Source: Candidatus Leptovillus affinis (GTDB taxonomy: Bacteria > Chloroflexota > Anaerolineae > Promineifilales > Promineifilaceae). Taken from it: 64,000 bases of DNA. Under the pieces are notes generated by a model. It worked only from the letters and a program-made list of their open reading frames with translations, made no database searches and was not told where the DNA came from. The position numbers and the translations under genes are program-made. Location of the stretch: positions 372,001 through 436,000 of the forward strand of contig JADIYP010000005.1 in assembly GCA_016705235.1 (NCBI GenBank). Direction: 5' to 3'. Shown here one piece after another: positions 36,815-44,610 of the stretch. Position 1 is the first letter of the stretch; the number at the start of each line of letters is the position of its first letter.

Positions 36815-36910
36815 CCAGCCACGAACGCTGCTCCCACCTTATTTTGCTGATTTGTGGGCCTGACATGGGGGTCACTTTACTGCAATGCAAAACTGCTCTT
36901 CACCGGTAGG

Positions 36911-37288
36911 TTAATACGCGCCAAGCTCGCGCAGGCGATCATCGCTGATGCCGAAGTGGTGGGCCAGTTCATGCAAAAAAACGTGCCGCACCCAGTGGCG
37001 AATGGCTTCCAGGTTGTAACCGGCTTGCCGTTCGATGGGGCCTTGATAGAGGGTGATGGTGTCTGGGGTGACGAGATTGTAGCCCTGGTTGCGCTGGGTG
37101 AGGGGGATGCCGTGGTAAAGGCCGAGCAGAGTGCCGCCTGGGGCGACGTCGGCTGCGTTCAGTTCGGCCTGTGTGGGCCACACGGCCGTTAACACCGCCA
37201 CATTATTCATCTTATCCCGAAAAAACGGCGGCAGGGTTTCGATGGCTTCATCGACTAAATCGGCAAATTCCTGGTCGGTCAGCATCAT
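36911..37288 (-). CDS. Zincin-like metallopeptidase (PF06262 type)
   Basis: 125-aa small metallopeptidase-like protein with the zinc motif HELAHHFGISDDRLRELGAY at the C-terminus (HExxH plus a downstream acidic ligand). The preceding GLYHGIPLTQR and PDTITLYQGPIER are family signatures. The physiological substrate is unknown. On the minus strand TATAGT ends 6 nt before the ATG and no ribosome binding site exists, so the mRNA is probably leaderless. Confidence 0.8.
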   Translation of the reverse strand: MMLTDQEFADLVDEAIETLPPFFRDKMNNVAVLTAVWPTQAELNAADVAPGGTLLGLYHGIPLTQRNQGYNLVTPDTITLYQGPIERQAGYNLEAIRHWVRHVFLHELAHHFGISDDRLRELGAY

Positions 37289-37499
37289 GGGTAGACTATA
37301 CGCGAGGCGGGTTAAATCGCCAAGAGGGTGTGAATGGCGCGTGGATGGTGTTAACTAGATTACAGACCGATTGTACGGCCGTTATCCTCCTCGCTGTAGC
37401 ATTCCTGCTACATTGAAAAATAACCTTGCAGAGTGGGTTAACCCAAAATGTTTAAAGACGACCTGGCTCCGTGGCAGACGGTCCGGCCGTAAGAGGGTC

Positions 37500-38039
37500 A
37501 TGACCACATTCCCAATTTTGTTATTGGCTCACCTGATTGCTGATTTTCCTTTACAAACCAACCGCATTTACATTCTTAAAACACAGGGTAATAAAGGACT
37601 GCTTTTGCATGTCCTCATCCATATGCTGACGGCGGCGGTGCTGGTGCAACGGCCGTGGCAGTATATTCCGCTGTTTGTGGTCTTAGGCGCCATCCATTTT
37701 GTCGTTGATTGGCTAAAATTGAACAAGCCGGCCGTCAAACAAACCCCAGGCTTTCTGCTTGATCAACTGGCGCATGTCTTAACGATCCTGTTACTGACCA
37801 TTTGGCAGCCGCATCTTGCCTCTATCTTGCCGTTGTGGGTTATTTCGCTTGGTATTGTCTGGGCATTGATTCCGGCCTTGCTGACGTTGTTGTGGGTTCT
37901 GGCTACCGATCTGCAAATCGCTTCACCCGACAACCCCACGTTGACCTGGGCAAACCATTGGCTGCTGCCTATTTCGCAAAAGGTTGGCTCGTTGTGTGTG
38001 GTTAGTCTGGTGGTGATCTGGGTATTGGTTATTGTGTGA
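37500..38039 (+). CDS. DUF3307 membrane protein
   Basis: 179 aa with about five hydrophobic segments. The N-terminal pattern LLLAHLIADFPLQTNRIYILK and the internal HVLIHMLTAAVL and GAIHFVVDWLK are characteristic of DUF3307, with conserved His/Asp residues on membrane helices. The function is unknown. The start at 37500 has GAGGG upstream. It lies just before the lysine-cluster promoter, on the same strand. Confidence 0.75.
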   Translation: MTTFPILLLAHLIADFPLQTNRIYILKTQGNKGLLLHVLIHMLTAAVLVQRPWQYIPLFVVLGAIHFVVDWLKLNKPAVKQTPGFLLDQLAHVLTILLLTIWQPHLASILPLWVISLGIVWALIPALLTLLWVLATDLQIASPDNPTLTWANHWLLPISQKVGSLCVVSLVVIWVLVIV

Positions 38040-38119
38040 AACGGCTAAAGCGCGTGGATTTGGACAAATCAGGTAAGTGGGTGGGGGATAATTTGGATGG
38101 AATGTATGGAGAACGGCCG

Positions 38120-38148
38120 TTGACGCCCATTCCTCCCTTTGTTATAGT
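38120..38148 (+). promoter_or_regulatory. Promoter of lysine cluster
   Basis: TTGACG (38120-38125), a 17-nt spacer and TATAGT (38143-38148), a near-consensus housekeeping promoter. Transcription should start about 38154-38157, right at the ATG of the first leader peptide (38158). Confidence 0.8.
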
Positions 38149-38157
38149 TCTACCAAT

Positions 38158-38226
38158 ATGAACATCTGGACAACTATTTCTGTAACCAAGAAGGGCAAGA
38201 AGAGCAAGCAAATTACCAATCGGTAG
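38158..38226 (+). CDS. Lysine-rich leader peptide 1 (attenuator)
   Basis: 22 codons starting MNIWTTISV, then T-KK-G-KK-S-K and QITNR before TAG. Five of 22 residues are Lys, all AAG, clustered at 38188-38208. It is essentially leaderless. It is followed by an intrinsic terminator (38269-38298). The last bases, CGGTAG (38221-38226, including the stop codon), can pair with CTACCG (38280-38285) in the terminator loop and 3' arm, giving an antiterminator when a ribosome stalls at the Lys codons. The peptide has no other evident function. Confidence 0.7.
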   Translation: MNIWTTISVTKKGKKSKQITNR

Positions 38227-38268
38227 TCTGGCCGCTTTTGCTTACCCGCAAAAACACGCACTTACAAG

Positions 38269-38298
38269 CGCCCCGCCACCTACCGGCGGGGCGTTTTT
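38269..38298 (+). terminator. Attenuator terminator 1
   Basis: Perfect 9-bp GC stem CGCCCCGCC/GGCGGGGCG with a 7-nt loop (ACCTACC), then TTTTT. It lies 42 bp after leader peptide 1 and 270 bp before lysW. Confidence 0.9.
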
Positions 38299-38348
38299 AT
38301 TTACCTGATCAACAAACGAACCATCAAACCAACCAACCAACGAATACC

Positions 38349-38435
38349 ATGCTAAATAAACAAATCGCCAATCAACTGAAGAAGAACAAGAAGACCCAGC
38401 CCAACAGGGTTCTGGTTCGCGGCGCTTGCTTTTGA
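38349..38435 (+). CDS. Lysine-rich leader peptide 2 (attenuator)
   Basis: 28 codons: MLNKQIANQL, then KK-N-KK, then TQPNRVLVRGACF. Four AAG codons lie at 38379-38393, plus one earlier AAA. No Shine-Dalgarno is obvious; a CAAC-rich unstructured stretch precedes it. GGTTCTG (38408-38414), just beyond a ribosome stalled on the Lys codons, can pair with CAGAACC (38480-38486) in the loop of terminator 2. This repeats the logic of leader 1. Confidence 0.65.
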   Translation: MLNKQIANQLKKNKKTQPNRVLVRGACF

Positions 38436-38464
38436 GTGATTTGGCTCAAACAAAGTTTTTCAGG

Positions 38465-38501
38465 CGGGCTTACCGGAATCAGAACCGGTAAGCCCGTTTT
38501 T
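38465..38501 (+). terminator. Attenuator terminator 2
   Basis: Perfect 12-bp stem CGGGCTTACCGG/CCGGTAAGCCCG with an 8-nt loop (AATCAGAA), followed by TTTTT. It lies 68 bp before lysW. Confidence 0.9.
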
Positions 38502-38568
38502 ATTTACCAACATCCTCCCGGAGATTAAGAGCCTTCAGGAGGATTAAAATAAGAAAAGGAGCAAAAAA

Positions 38569-38739
38569 ATGACAACTGTAATTTGTGTGGAATGTGATGG
38601 GGAATTGGAAATGACCGATGATGTTCTTGTGGGCGAGATTGTGGAATGCCCGGACTGCGGCGTGGAACTGGAAGTGACCAGTGTATCTCCGCTGACCATC
38701 GAACTGGCCCCCGAAGTTGAAGAAGATTGGGGCGAATGA
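38569..38739 (+). CDS. lysW: Lysine biosynthesis amino-group carrier protein LysW
   Basis: 56-aa acidic carrier protein. A zinc ribbon is formed by CVEC (about residue 6) and CPDC (about 28), and the C-terminus ends in the diagnostic EDWGE, whose terminal Glu is linked to the amino group of alpha-aminoadipate. AGGAG lies eight bases before the ATG. It is the first structural gene of the lysine cluster, directly behind two attenuators. The protein holds intermediates through the LysX, Z, Y, J and K steps. Confidence 0.95.
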   Translation: MTTVICVECDGELEMTDDVLVGEIVECPDCGVELEVTSVSPLTIELAPEVEEDWGE

Positions 38740-38800
38740 AGCTTACAGCTAATAGCTAATAGCTTATAGCTGTAAGCTGTAAGCTGAAAGCTGTAAGCCA
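38740..38800. repeat. Short-tandem-repeat hairpin between lysW and lysX
   Basis: Degenerate AGCTTACAGCTAAT/AGCTGTA octamer-like units form a self-complementary stretch between two genes that must be co-expressed, so it is not a full terminator. It may set the high LysW to enzyme ratio by mRNA processing. Confidence 0.65.
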
Positions 38801-38813
38801 GAGAGGGATTTTT

Positions 38814-39746
38814 ATGCGCATTGGGGTGTTGTATTCACGAATTCGAGCGGAAGAGAAGCTCATTGTTGAGGAATTGCAGCGGCGCGGGGTTGATTTTGAA
38901 ATGATCGACGTGCGCCAGGTGATTTTTAATCTGGAAACGGCCGTTTCCTGGCAGCAGTACGACGTGATTCTGGAGCGCTGCGTCAGCCATTCGCAGGCGT
39001 TGGCGGTATTACAAATATTGAATAGTTGGGGCATCCCCACCGTCAACACGGCTCAGGTGGCCCAGGTGTGCGGCGACAAGCTAAACACCACGTTGACGCT
39101 GCTGGCGCACGGCGTGCCGTCGCCGGAGGTGCGTATTGCTCTCTCTACCGAATCCGCCTTGCAGACGATGGAGGACATGGGTTATCCCGTGGTCCTGAAA
39201 CCGGCCGTTGGCTCCTGGGGGCGGCTGCTGGCTAAGGTAAATGACCGGGAAGCGGCCGAAGCGATTCTGGAACATAAAGAAACATTGGGTTCTTACCATC
39301 ATTCCATCTTCTATATTCAGGAATATGTGGATAAACCGGGGCGCGACATTCGCAGTTTTGTGGTGGGCGAGGAGACGATTTGTGCTATCACGCGCTCATC
39401 GGCGCACTGGATTACCAATACGGCACGCGGCGGGCAGTCGGCGAACTGTCCGGTGACGCCCGAGATTGATAATCTGTCGCGGGCGGCGGCGCAAGCGGTG
39501 GGCGGCGGCGTGGTGGCGGTGGATTTGCTGGAAACCCGCGACGGCCGTCTCCTGGTCAACGAGGTTAACTACACCATGGAGTTCCGCAACTCCATCACGC
39601 CCACAGGAGTGGACATTCCAAGCAGGATTGTGGATTATGTGTTGTCGGTGGGGGAAGCGGGAAGATTAAAGAGTGGAGATTGGCGATTGCGCCACTCCCC
39701 AATCTCCAATTTCCACTCCCCAATCACCAATGGAGGCCGTCCGTGA
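38814..39746 (+). CDS. lysX: LysW-aminoadipate ligase LysX
   Basis: 310-aa ATP-grasp ligase (RimK-like) joining alpha-aminoadipate to the C-terminal Glu of LysW. It starts MRIGVLYSRIRAEEKLIVEE. ATP-grasp elements are YPVVLKPAVGSWGRLLAKV (about residue 124) and LLVNEVNYTMEFRNS (about 245), the latter the LysX substrate motif. After residue ~280 the C-terminal tail of about 28 residues is encoded by heptamer repeats (39668-39735), not by family sequence. GAGGG is upstream. It overlaps lysY by 4 bp. Confidence 0.93.
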   Translation: MRIGVLYSRIRAEEKLIVEELQRRGVDFEMIDVRQVIFNLETAVSWQQYDVILERCVSHSQALAVLQILNSWGIPTVNTAQVAQVCGDKLNTTLTLLAHGVPSPEVRIALSTESALQTMEDMGYPVVLKPAVGSWGRLLAKVNDREAAEAILEHKETLGSYHHSIFYIQEYVDKPGRDIRSFVVGEETICAITRSSAHWITNTARGGQSANCPVTPEIDNLSRAAAQAVGGGVVAVDLLETRDGRLLVNEVNYTMEFRNSITPTGVDIPSRIVDYVLSVGEAGRLKSGDWRLRHSPISNFHSPITNGGRP

Positions 39747-40768
39747 TACGCGCCGCCATTGTGGGCGGCTCTGGATACGCCGGGGGCGAGTTGCTGCGGC
39801 TGCTTTTGAGCCACCCGGAGGTCGAAGTGAGCCAGATTACCTCGCAGCAGCACGACGGCCGTTTCGTTTACAGCATCCATCCCAACCTGCGCGGTGTTAC
39901 CCGGCTGAAATTTTGTGCTGTCGAGGCATTGCAACCATGCGATGTGCTATTTTTAGCGCTGCCGCACGGCCGTTCCGCAGCCCAAATAGAAACATTTGCC
40001 AGTTTGGCCGGGCGGATTGTGGATTTGGCGGCGGATTTTCGACTGCGGGATACGGCCGTCTACGAAAAATGGTACGGCACGCCGCACGCCAATCCCGGCT
40101 GGCTGGAACGCTTCGTTTACGGTCTGCCCGAGCTGCACCGCGAGCAGATTCGGGCGACGCGGTATGTGTCCGGGGTGGGCTGCAACGCCACGGCCGTGAA
40201 TCTGGCGCTCTTTCCGCTGGCCCAACAGAGGCTAATTGAGCAAGTCGTGGTTGAAGTAAAGGTTGGTTCGTCGGAAGGGGGCAACAGCCACAGCCCCGCC
40301 AGCCATCACCCGGAACGCAGCGGCGCGGTGCGCTCGTTTGCGCCCACCGGCCACCGCCATCAGGCCGAAATCCAGCAGGAATTAGGCAATTTTGACCTGC
40401 ATTTTTCGGCAACGGCCGTGGAAATGGTGCGCGGCGTTCTCTGCACGGCTCACGTCTTCCTGCGCGAAGACCTGGACGAGAAAGCTATCTGGCAGATTTA
40501 CCGTGCCGCCTACCGCGACGAGCGATTTATTCGACTGGTGAAGGACAGCCGGGGCATTTATCGCTATCCCGAACCTAAAATCCTGGCCGGGACCAATTAC
40601 TGCGACGTAGGTTTTGAGAAAGACCCGCACAGCAGCCGGTTGGTGGTGATGAGCGCCCTGGATAATTTGATGAAAGGCGCGGCGGGAACGGCCGTGCAGG
40701 CCATGAATCTGATGTGCGGCTTCCCCGAAGACATGGGATTGGGCTTTATGGGGCTGCACCCCATTTAG
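39743..40768 (+). CDS. lysY: LysW-aminoadipyl-phosphate reductase LysY (ArgC family)
   Basis: 341-aa NADPH-dependent semialdehyde dehydrogenase. It has the Rossmann motif IVGGSGYAGGELLRLL at the N-terminus, the catalytic Cys in SGVGCNATAVNL (about residue 150), HRHQAEIQQEL (about 205) and DNLMKGAAGTAVQAMN near the end. The start is GTG 39743, overlapping the lysX TGA (GTGA), with GGAGG seven bases upstream, so translation is coupled. An upstream in-frame ATG at 39680 lies in the repeat-derived tail of lysX and is rejected. The TAG stop abuts a perfect hairpin. Confidence 0.92.
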   Translation: MIRAAIVGGSGYAGGELLRLLLSHPEVEVSQITSQQHDGRFVYSIHPNLRGVTRLKFCAVEALQPCDVLFLALPHGRSAAQIETFASLAGRIVDLAADFRLRDTAVYEKWYGTPHANPGWLERFVYGLPELHREQIRATRYVSGVGCNATAVNLALFPLAQQRLIEQVVVEVKVGSSEGGNSHSPASHHPERSGAVRSFAPTGHRHQAEIQQELGNFDLHFSATAVEMVRGVLCTAHVFLREDLDEKAIWQIYRAAYRDERFIRLVKDSRGIYRYPEPKILAGTNYCDVGFEKDPHSSRLVVMSALDNLMKGAAGTAVQAMNLMCGFPEDMGLGFMGLHPI

Positions 40769-40799
40769 ACCAGACAGGTTTTTAAAACCTGTCTGGTCT
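40767..40799. repeat. Perfect hairpin after lysY
   Basis: AGACCAGACAGGTTTT/AAAACCTGTCTGGTCT overlapping the lysY stop codon. It is a family member of the hairpin at 2943-2976. It has no T-tract of its own beyond the loop. Confidence 0.75.
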
Positions 40800-40899
40800 C
40801 CGAAGCCTCCGGTCATCACGCCGAAGGCTCCGGTCACCTACCCGAAGGCTGCGGGCCGAAGACGCAGATTTGGGCTTTACAGGACTGCACCCATCTAGT

Positions 40900-41008
40900 C
40901 CTGAGCTTGTCATTCTGAGCGGAGTCTTCGGAGCGAAGAATCCCCATAACTGGGTCATTTAAGATAAATGGGATGCTTCGGAGGACCTCAGCATGACATG
41001 TTTTTCAA
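40900..41008. repeat. Dispersed CATTCTGAGCGGAG repeat (copy 2)
   Basis: GTCATTCTGAGCGGAGTC, GGAGCGAAGAATCCCC, then GGGATGCTTCGGAGGAC and CTCAGCATGAC. The ends are complementary (GTCATTCTGAG against CTCAGCATGAC). The same order is seen at 9152-9242, 44636-44722 and 47321-47437. No coding potential. Confidence 0.8.
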
Positions 41009-41072
41009 TTTTCGGGTTAATTTTTTAATTATCAAAAAAACTGTCAGGTTTTAACAGCACAAAACATGCTGG

Positions 41073-41373
41073 CCGAAGCCTCCGGTCACCACGCCCCGAA
41101 CCGAAGCCTCCGGTCACCACGCCGAAGGCTCCGGTCACCTGCCCGAAGGCTCCGGGCATCTGCCCGAAGGTCTCGGGCATCATCCCGAAGGCTCCGGTCA
41201 CCTTCCCGAAGGCTCCGGGCATCTGCCCGAAGGTCTCGGGCATCATCCCGAAGGCTCCGGGCATCTGCCCGAAGGTCGCGGGCATCTACCCGAAGGCTCC
41301 GGGCATCTACCCGAAGGTCCGGGCGGGCATCTACCCGAAGGTCGCGGGCATCTACCCGAAGGCTCCGGGCAGA
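41073..41373. repeat. Tandem 21-bp repeats upstream of lysZ
   Basis: About 14 units of CCGAAGGCTCCGGGCATCTGC type (period 21 nt, two units with small insertions), ending 39 bp before the lysZ ATG. Units alternate GGCTCCGG and GGTCTCGGG versions. The frames stay open on both strands, giving Arg/Ser-rich or Gly/Phe-rich heptapeptides, which I take as non-coding. Confidence 0.8.
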
Positions 41374-41411
41374 TAATTTGAAGCAAAAACTAGCACACAA
41401 TGGGAGAAAGT

Positions 41412-42218
41412 ATGTTGATTGTAAAAGTTGGCGGCAGCCTGGGAATCGATTACGATGCAGTTTGCGACGATATGGCGGCATTGGTAAAGGCCGGGGAGCA
41501 GTTGGTACTCATTCACGGCGGCTCCGCGCAAACCAACGCGGTCGCCGAGGCGCTTGGCCACCCACCCCAGTTCGTCACCTCGCCCTCCGGCTACACCAGC
41601 CGCCTCACCGACCGCCGCACCCTGGAGATTTTCCAGATGGTTTACTGCGGCCAGATGAATAAAGGCATCGTGGAGCGCTTGCAGCAGCGCGGCGTGAACG
41701 CGTTGGGGCTGTCGGGCATGGACGGCCGTCTCTGGCAAGGGCCGCGCAAGCAAGCCATCAAGGTAGTCGAGAACGGCCGTACCCGCATCCTGCGCGATAC
41801 CTACACCGGCATCGTCGAAACGGTCAATACCAACCTGATTACCAGTCTGCTGACCAGCGGTTACACCCCCGTGCTCACCCCGCCCGCCCTCAGCGCCGCC
41901 GGTGAAGCGATCAACGTCGATGGCGACCGGGCAGCAGCAGCTACGGCCGTCGCCCTGCACGCCGACACCCTCATCATCCTCTCCAACGTGCCCGGCGTGC
42001 TGCAAACCTTCCCCGATGAGGCGTCGCTCATCCCCGCCATCCAGCTAAATGATTTGGAAACGATGGCCGAGGCGTATGCACACGGCCGTATGCGCATCAA
42101 ACTGCTCGCCGCGAGCGAAGCCCTGCACGCCGGAGTCCGCCGCGTCATCATCGGCGACGCCCGCAGCCAAAGACCGATTCGGCGCGCGCTTGAAGGACAG
42201 GGAACAACGATTGCGTGA
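41412..42218 (+). CDS. lysZ: LysW-aminoadipate 6-kinase LysZ (ArgB family)
   Basis: 268-aa amino-acid kinase phosphorylating LysW-bound aminoadipate. It has MLIVKVGGSLGID at the N-terminus, VLIHGGSAQTNAVAE (about residue 35), GLSGMDGRLW (about 98) and NVDGDRAAAATAVAL (about 172) as substrate and ATP contacts. The start at 41412 is set by GGGAGA eight bases upstream. The intergenic gap to lysY (640 bp) is unusually long for the cluster and filled with repeats, so a separate promoter may exist. Confidence 0.92.
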   Translation: MLIVKVGGSLGIDYDAVCDDMAALVKAGEQLVLIHGGSAQTNAVAEALGHPPQFVTSPSGYTSRLTDRRTLEIFQMVYCGQMNKGIVERLQQRGVNALGLSGMDGRLWQGPRKQAIKVVENGRTRILRDTYTGIVETVNTNLITSLLTSGYTPVLTPPALSAAGEAINVDGDRAAAATAVALHADTLIILSNVPGVLQTFPDEASLIPAIQLNDLETMAEAYAHGRMRIKLLAASEALHAGVRRVIIGDARSQRPIRRALEGQGTTIA

Positions 42219-42279
42219 TTCGTGATACGTGATGCGTGACGAACGTTTCCTCACGCATCACGCTTCACGCATCACGCCC
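42213..42279. repeat. Short-tandem-repeat hairpin (GTGATGC heptamers) between lysZ and lysJ
   Basis: Units TGCGTGAT, TCGTGAT, ACGTGAT and GCGTGAC are followed by the complementary CACGCATCACGC units, forming a long stem. It starts at the lysZ stop codon and ends 14 bp before lysJ. It is built of the same heptamer as the hairpin at 12797. Confidence 0.8.
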
Positions 42280-42293
42280 CCTCGGTAAATCAT

Positions 42294-43463
42294 ATGAAAA
42301 CCATCCAACTCGAAACACAACATACCTCCGGCGTGTACGCCAAGCGGGAGGTGGTGATGGTGCGGGGGCAGGGGGCGCGGCTGTGGGATGAAAACGGCCG
42401 TGCCTACATCGACTGCGCCGCCGGAATCGGCGTGGCGAATGTGGGGCATGGGCATCCCGCCATCGCCGCAGCCATCGCGCAGCAGGCGCACACGCTCATC
42501 ACCTGCCCGGAATTCGTCTACAACGACCGCCGCGCCGAACTGCTGGCCCGGTTAACGGCCGTGCTGCCCGCTGGTTTAGACCGCGTTTTCCTTTGCAATT
42601 CGGGCACCGAAGCCATCGAAGCGGCCATCAAATTTGCCCGCCTCAGCACCGGCCGCACCGAGATTGTGGCGGCGATGCGCGGCTTTCACGGCCGTACCTA
42701 CGGCTCCCTCTCCGCCACGCACAAAAACGAGTACCGCGAGCCGTTTTTGCCGCTGGTGCCCGGGTTTAGCCATGTGCCGTTTGGCAATGAAGGGCGGTTG
42801 AGAACGGCCGTTACCCCCCAAACTGCGGCCGTCATTCTGGAAATTGTGCAGGGCGAAGGCGGCGTGCGCCCCGGCCCGCCCGCCTACTTCCAAACCGCCC
42901 GCCAGCTCTGCGACGAAACCGGCGCGCTGCTCATCATCGACGAGGTGCAGACCGGCTTCGGCCGCACCGGCCGCTGGTTCGCCTGCGAACACGCGGGCCT
43001 CGTGCCCGACATCATCGCCCTGGGCAAAGCCATCGCCGGCGGCCTGCCCATGGGCGCGGCGGCGATAGGACCACGCGTCGCCCAACTGCCCGCCAACGTC
43101 CACGGCTCCACCTTTGGCGGCAATCCGCTGGCCTGCGCCGCCGCCCTGGCCACCCTGCAAGCCATCGCAGACGAAAATCTGGTCAGCCGCGCCGCCGAAT
43201 TGGGCGGCTACCTGCGCCAACGCTTGCAGCAAATCAATTCCCCGCTCATCCGCGAAGTGCGCGGGCTGGGCTTGATGGTCGGCGTGGAATTGAAAGTCCA
43301 CGCCATGCCCATCGTGCTGGGGCTGATGGCCCGCGGCGTGCTGGCGCTGACGGCCGGCCCGACGGTCATCCGCCTGCTGCCGCCGCTGGTCATCGGCAAA
43401 GAGGAGTTGGATCAGGTGGTGAGGGCGTTGGAGCGAGAGCTAGAGCGAGAGCGAGAGGGCTAG
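42294..43463 (+). CDS. lysJ: LysW-aminoadipate semialdehyde aminotransferase LysJ
   Basis: 389-aa class III PLP aminotransferase (ArgD/LysJ type) converting LysW-bound semialdehyde to LysW-lysine. It has FLCNSGTEAIEAAIKFAR (about residue 98), the PLP-contacting LLIIDEVQTGFGRTG (about 211) and the Schiff-base Lys in IIALGKAIAGGLPMGA (about 242), followed by GSTFGGNPLACA. The last residues (ERELEREREG) come from a GAGCGAGA microrepeat. The ribosome binding site is weak. Confidence 0.92.
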   Translation: MKTIQLETQHTSGVYAKREVVMVRGQGARLWDENGRAYIDCAAGIGVANVGHGHPAIAAAIAQQAHTLITCPEFVYNDRRAELLARLTAVLPAGLDRVFLCNSGTEAIEAAIKFARLSTGRTEIVAAMRGFHGRTYGSLSATHKNEYREPFLPLVPGFSHVPFGNEGRLRTAVTPQTAAVILEIVQGEGGVRPGPPAYFQTARQLCDETGALLIIDEVQTGFGRTGRWFACEHAGLVPDIIALGKAIAGGLPMGAAAIGPRVAQLPANVHGSTFGGNPLACAAALATLQAIADENLVSRAAELGGYLRQRLQQINSPLIREVRGLGLMVGVELKVHAMPIVLGLMARGVLALTAGPTVIRLLPPLVIGKEELDQVVRALERELEREREG

Positions 43464-43531
43464 AGATTGGGCCAATCTTTGAGATTGGACCAACCGGATC
43501 ATAGCCAAAATATAAAGGTATCAAATAAATC

Positions 43532-44596
43532 ATGTCAACGAATCCGGTTGAGTTTTTAAGCGAATTGGTGGCAATCGAAAGTTTGTCGGGGGAGGAAACG
43601 GCCGTTGCCCAATTCCTCACCGCCCACATGGCCCGGCTGGGTCTGGCGGCCCACATCGACGAGGCAGGGAATGCGGTGGGCGTGCGCGAATGTGGGGCTG
43701 AAAACGGCCGTATCACCCGCGAAATCGTCTTGCTGGGGCATATGGATACCGTGCCCGGCCGGGTGCCGGTGCGCGTGGAAGATGGGAAGGTATACGGCCG
43801 TGGCGCCGTCGATGCCAAGGGACCGCTGGCGACATTTGTCATCGCGGCGGCGCGGGCGAATTTGCCGCCGGGCACACGTCTGGTGGTGATTGGCGCGACC
43901 GAGGAAGAGGCGGCTACCAGCAGAGGGGCGCGGTTCGCCGCCGCCCAGTATACGCCCGATTTGTGCATCATCGGCGAGCCGAGCGGCTGGGACGGGGTGA
44001 CGCTGGGCTACAAAGGCCGCCTCCTCATCGACTATGCCTACGCCCAGCCGATGAGCCACACCGCCGGGCAAGCCAGCGGCGCGGCGGAAACGGGCATCGC
44101 CTGGCTGAACCAGTTGACCGGCTATATTGCCGAATTCAACCAGACTCGTTCGCGTTTGTTCGACCAGCTTTTGTCTTCCATCCGCGACATCCACACGGGC
44201 AGCGATGGCCTGAGCAACACCATCGACATCAAAGTGGGCGTGCGGCTGCCGCCGGATTTTGACGTGGCGGAGTGGGAAACGGCCGTGCGCGCAATGGCCG
44301 GTTCCGCCAGCCTGCGGTTTTACGCCCACGAAGCCGCCTTCCAATCTACCCGCCAGACGCCTCTGGCCCGCGCCTTCAACCGCGCCATCCGGCAGGCCGG
44401 GGCAACGCCGACGTTTAAGCTTAAAACCGGCACGTCAGACATGAACGTGGTTGGTCCCATCTGGCAGTGCCCCATCGTGGCCTACGGCCCCGGCGACAGC
44501 AGCCTGGACCACACGCCAGAAGAGCATCTCGTTATTACCGAGTATTTGCGGGCGATTGACGTGCTGCAATGTGTCTTGGAAGAGATCGGCGATTAG
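43532..44596 (+). CDS. lysK: LysW-lysine hydrolase LysK (M20 peptidase family)
   Basis: 354-aa zinc amidohydrolase releasing lysine from LysW. The metal-site sequences are VLLGHMDTVPG (about residue 67), GRGAVDAKGPLA (about 89, bridging Asp) and IGATEEEAATSRGA (about 122, catalytic Glu pair). SGTSDMNVVGPIW-like KTGTSDMN near residue 295 is the C-terminal substrate region. It is preceded by a GATTGGACC palindrome (43467-43495). It is the final step of the pathway. Confidence 0.92.
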   Translation: MSTNPVEFLSELVAIESLSGEETAVAQFLTAHMARLGLAAHIDEAGNAVGVRECGAENGRITREIVLLGHMDTVPGRVPVRVEDGKVYGRGAVDAKGPLATFVIAAARANLPPGTRLVVIGATEEEAATSRGARFAAAQYTPDLCIIGEPSGWDGVTLGYKGRLLIDYAYAQPMSHTAGQASGAAETGIAWLNQLTGYIAEFNQTRSRLFDQLLSSIRDIHTGSDGLSNTIDIKVGVRLPPDFDVAEWETAVRAMAGSASLRFYAHEAAFQSTRQTPLARAFNRAIRQAGATPTFKLKTGTSDMNVVGPIWQCPIVAYGPGDSSLDHTPEEHLVITEYLRAIDVLQCVLEEIGD

Positions 44597-44610
44597 AGAT
44601 GGGAGACTGG

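Noticed and set aside
41066..41662. Arg/Ser-rich and Gly/Phe-rich open frames over the 21-bp array before lysZ
   Set aside because: Repeat-derived, running into lysZ out of frame; no family similarity.
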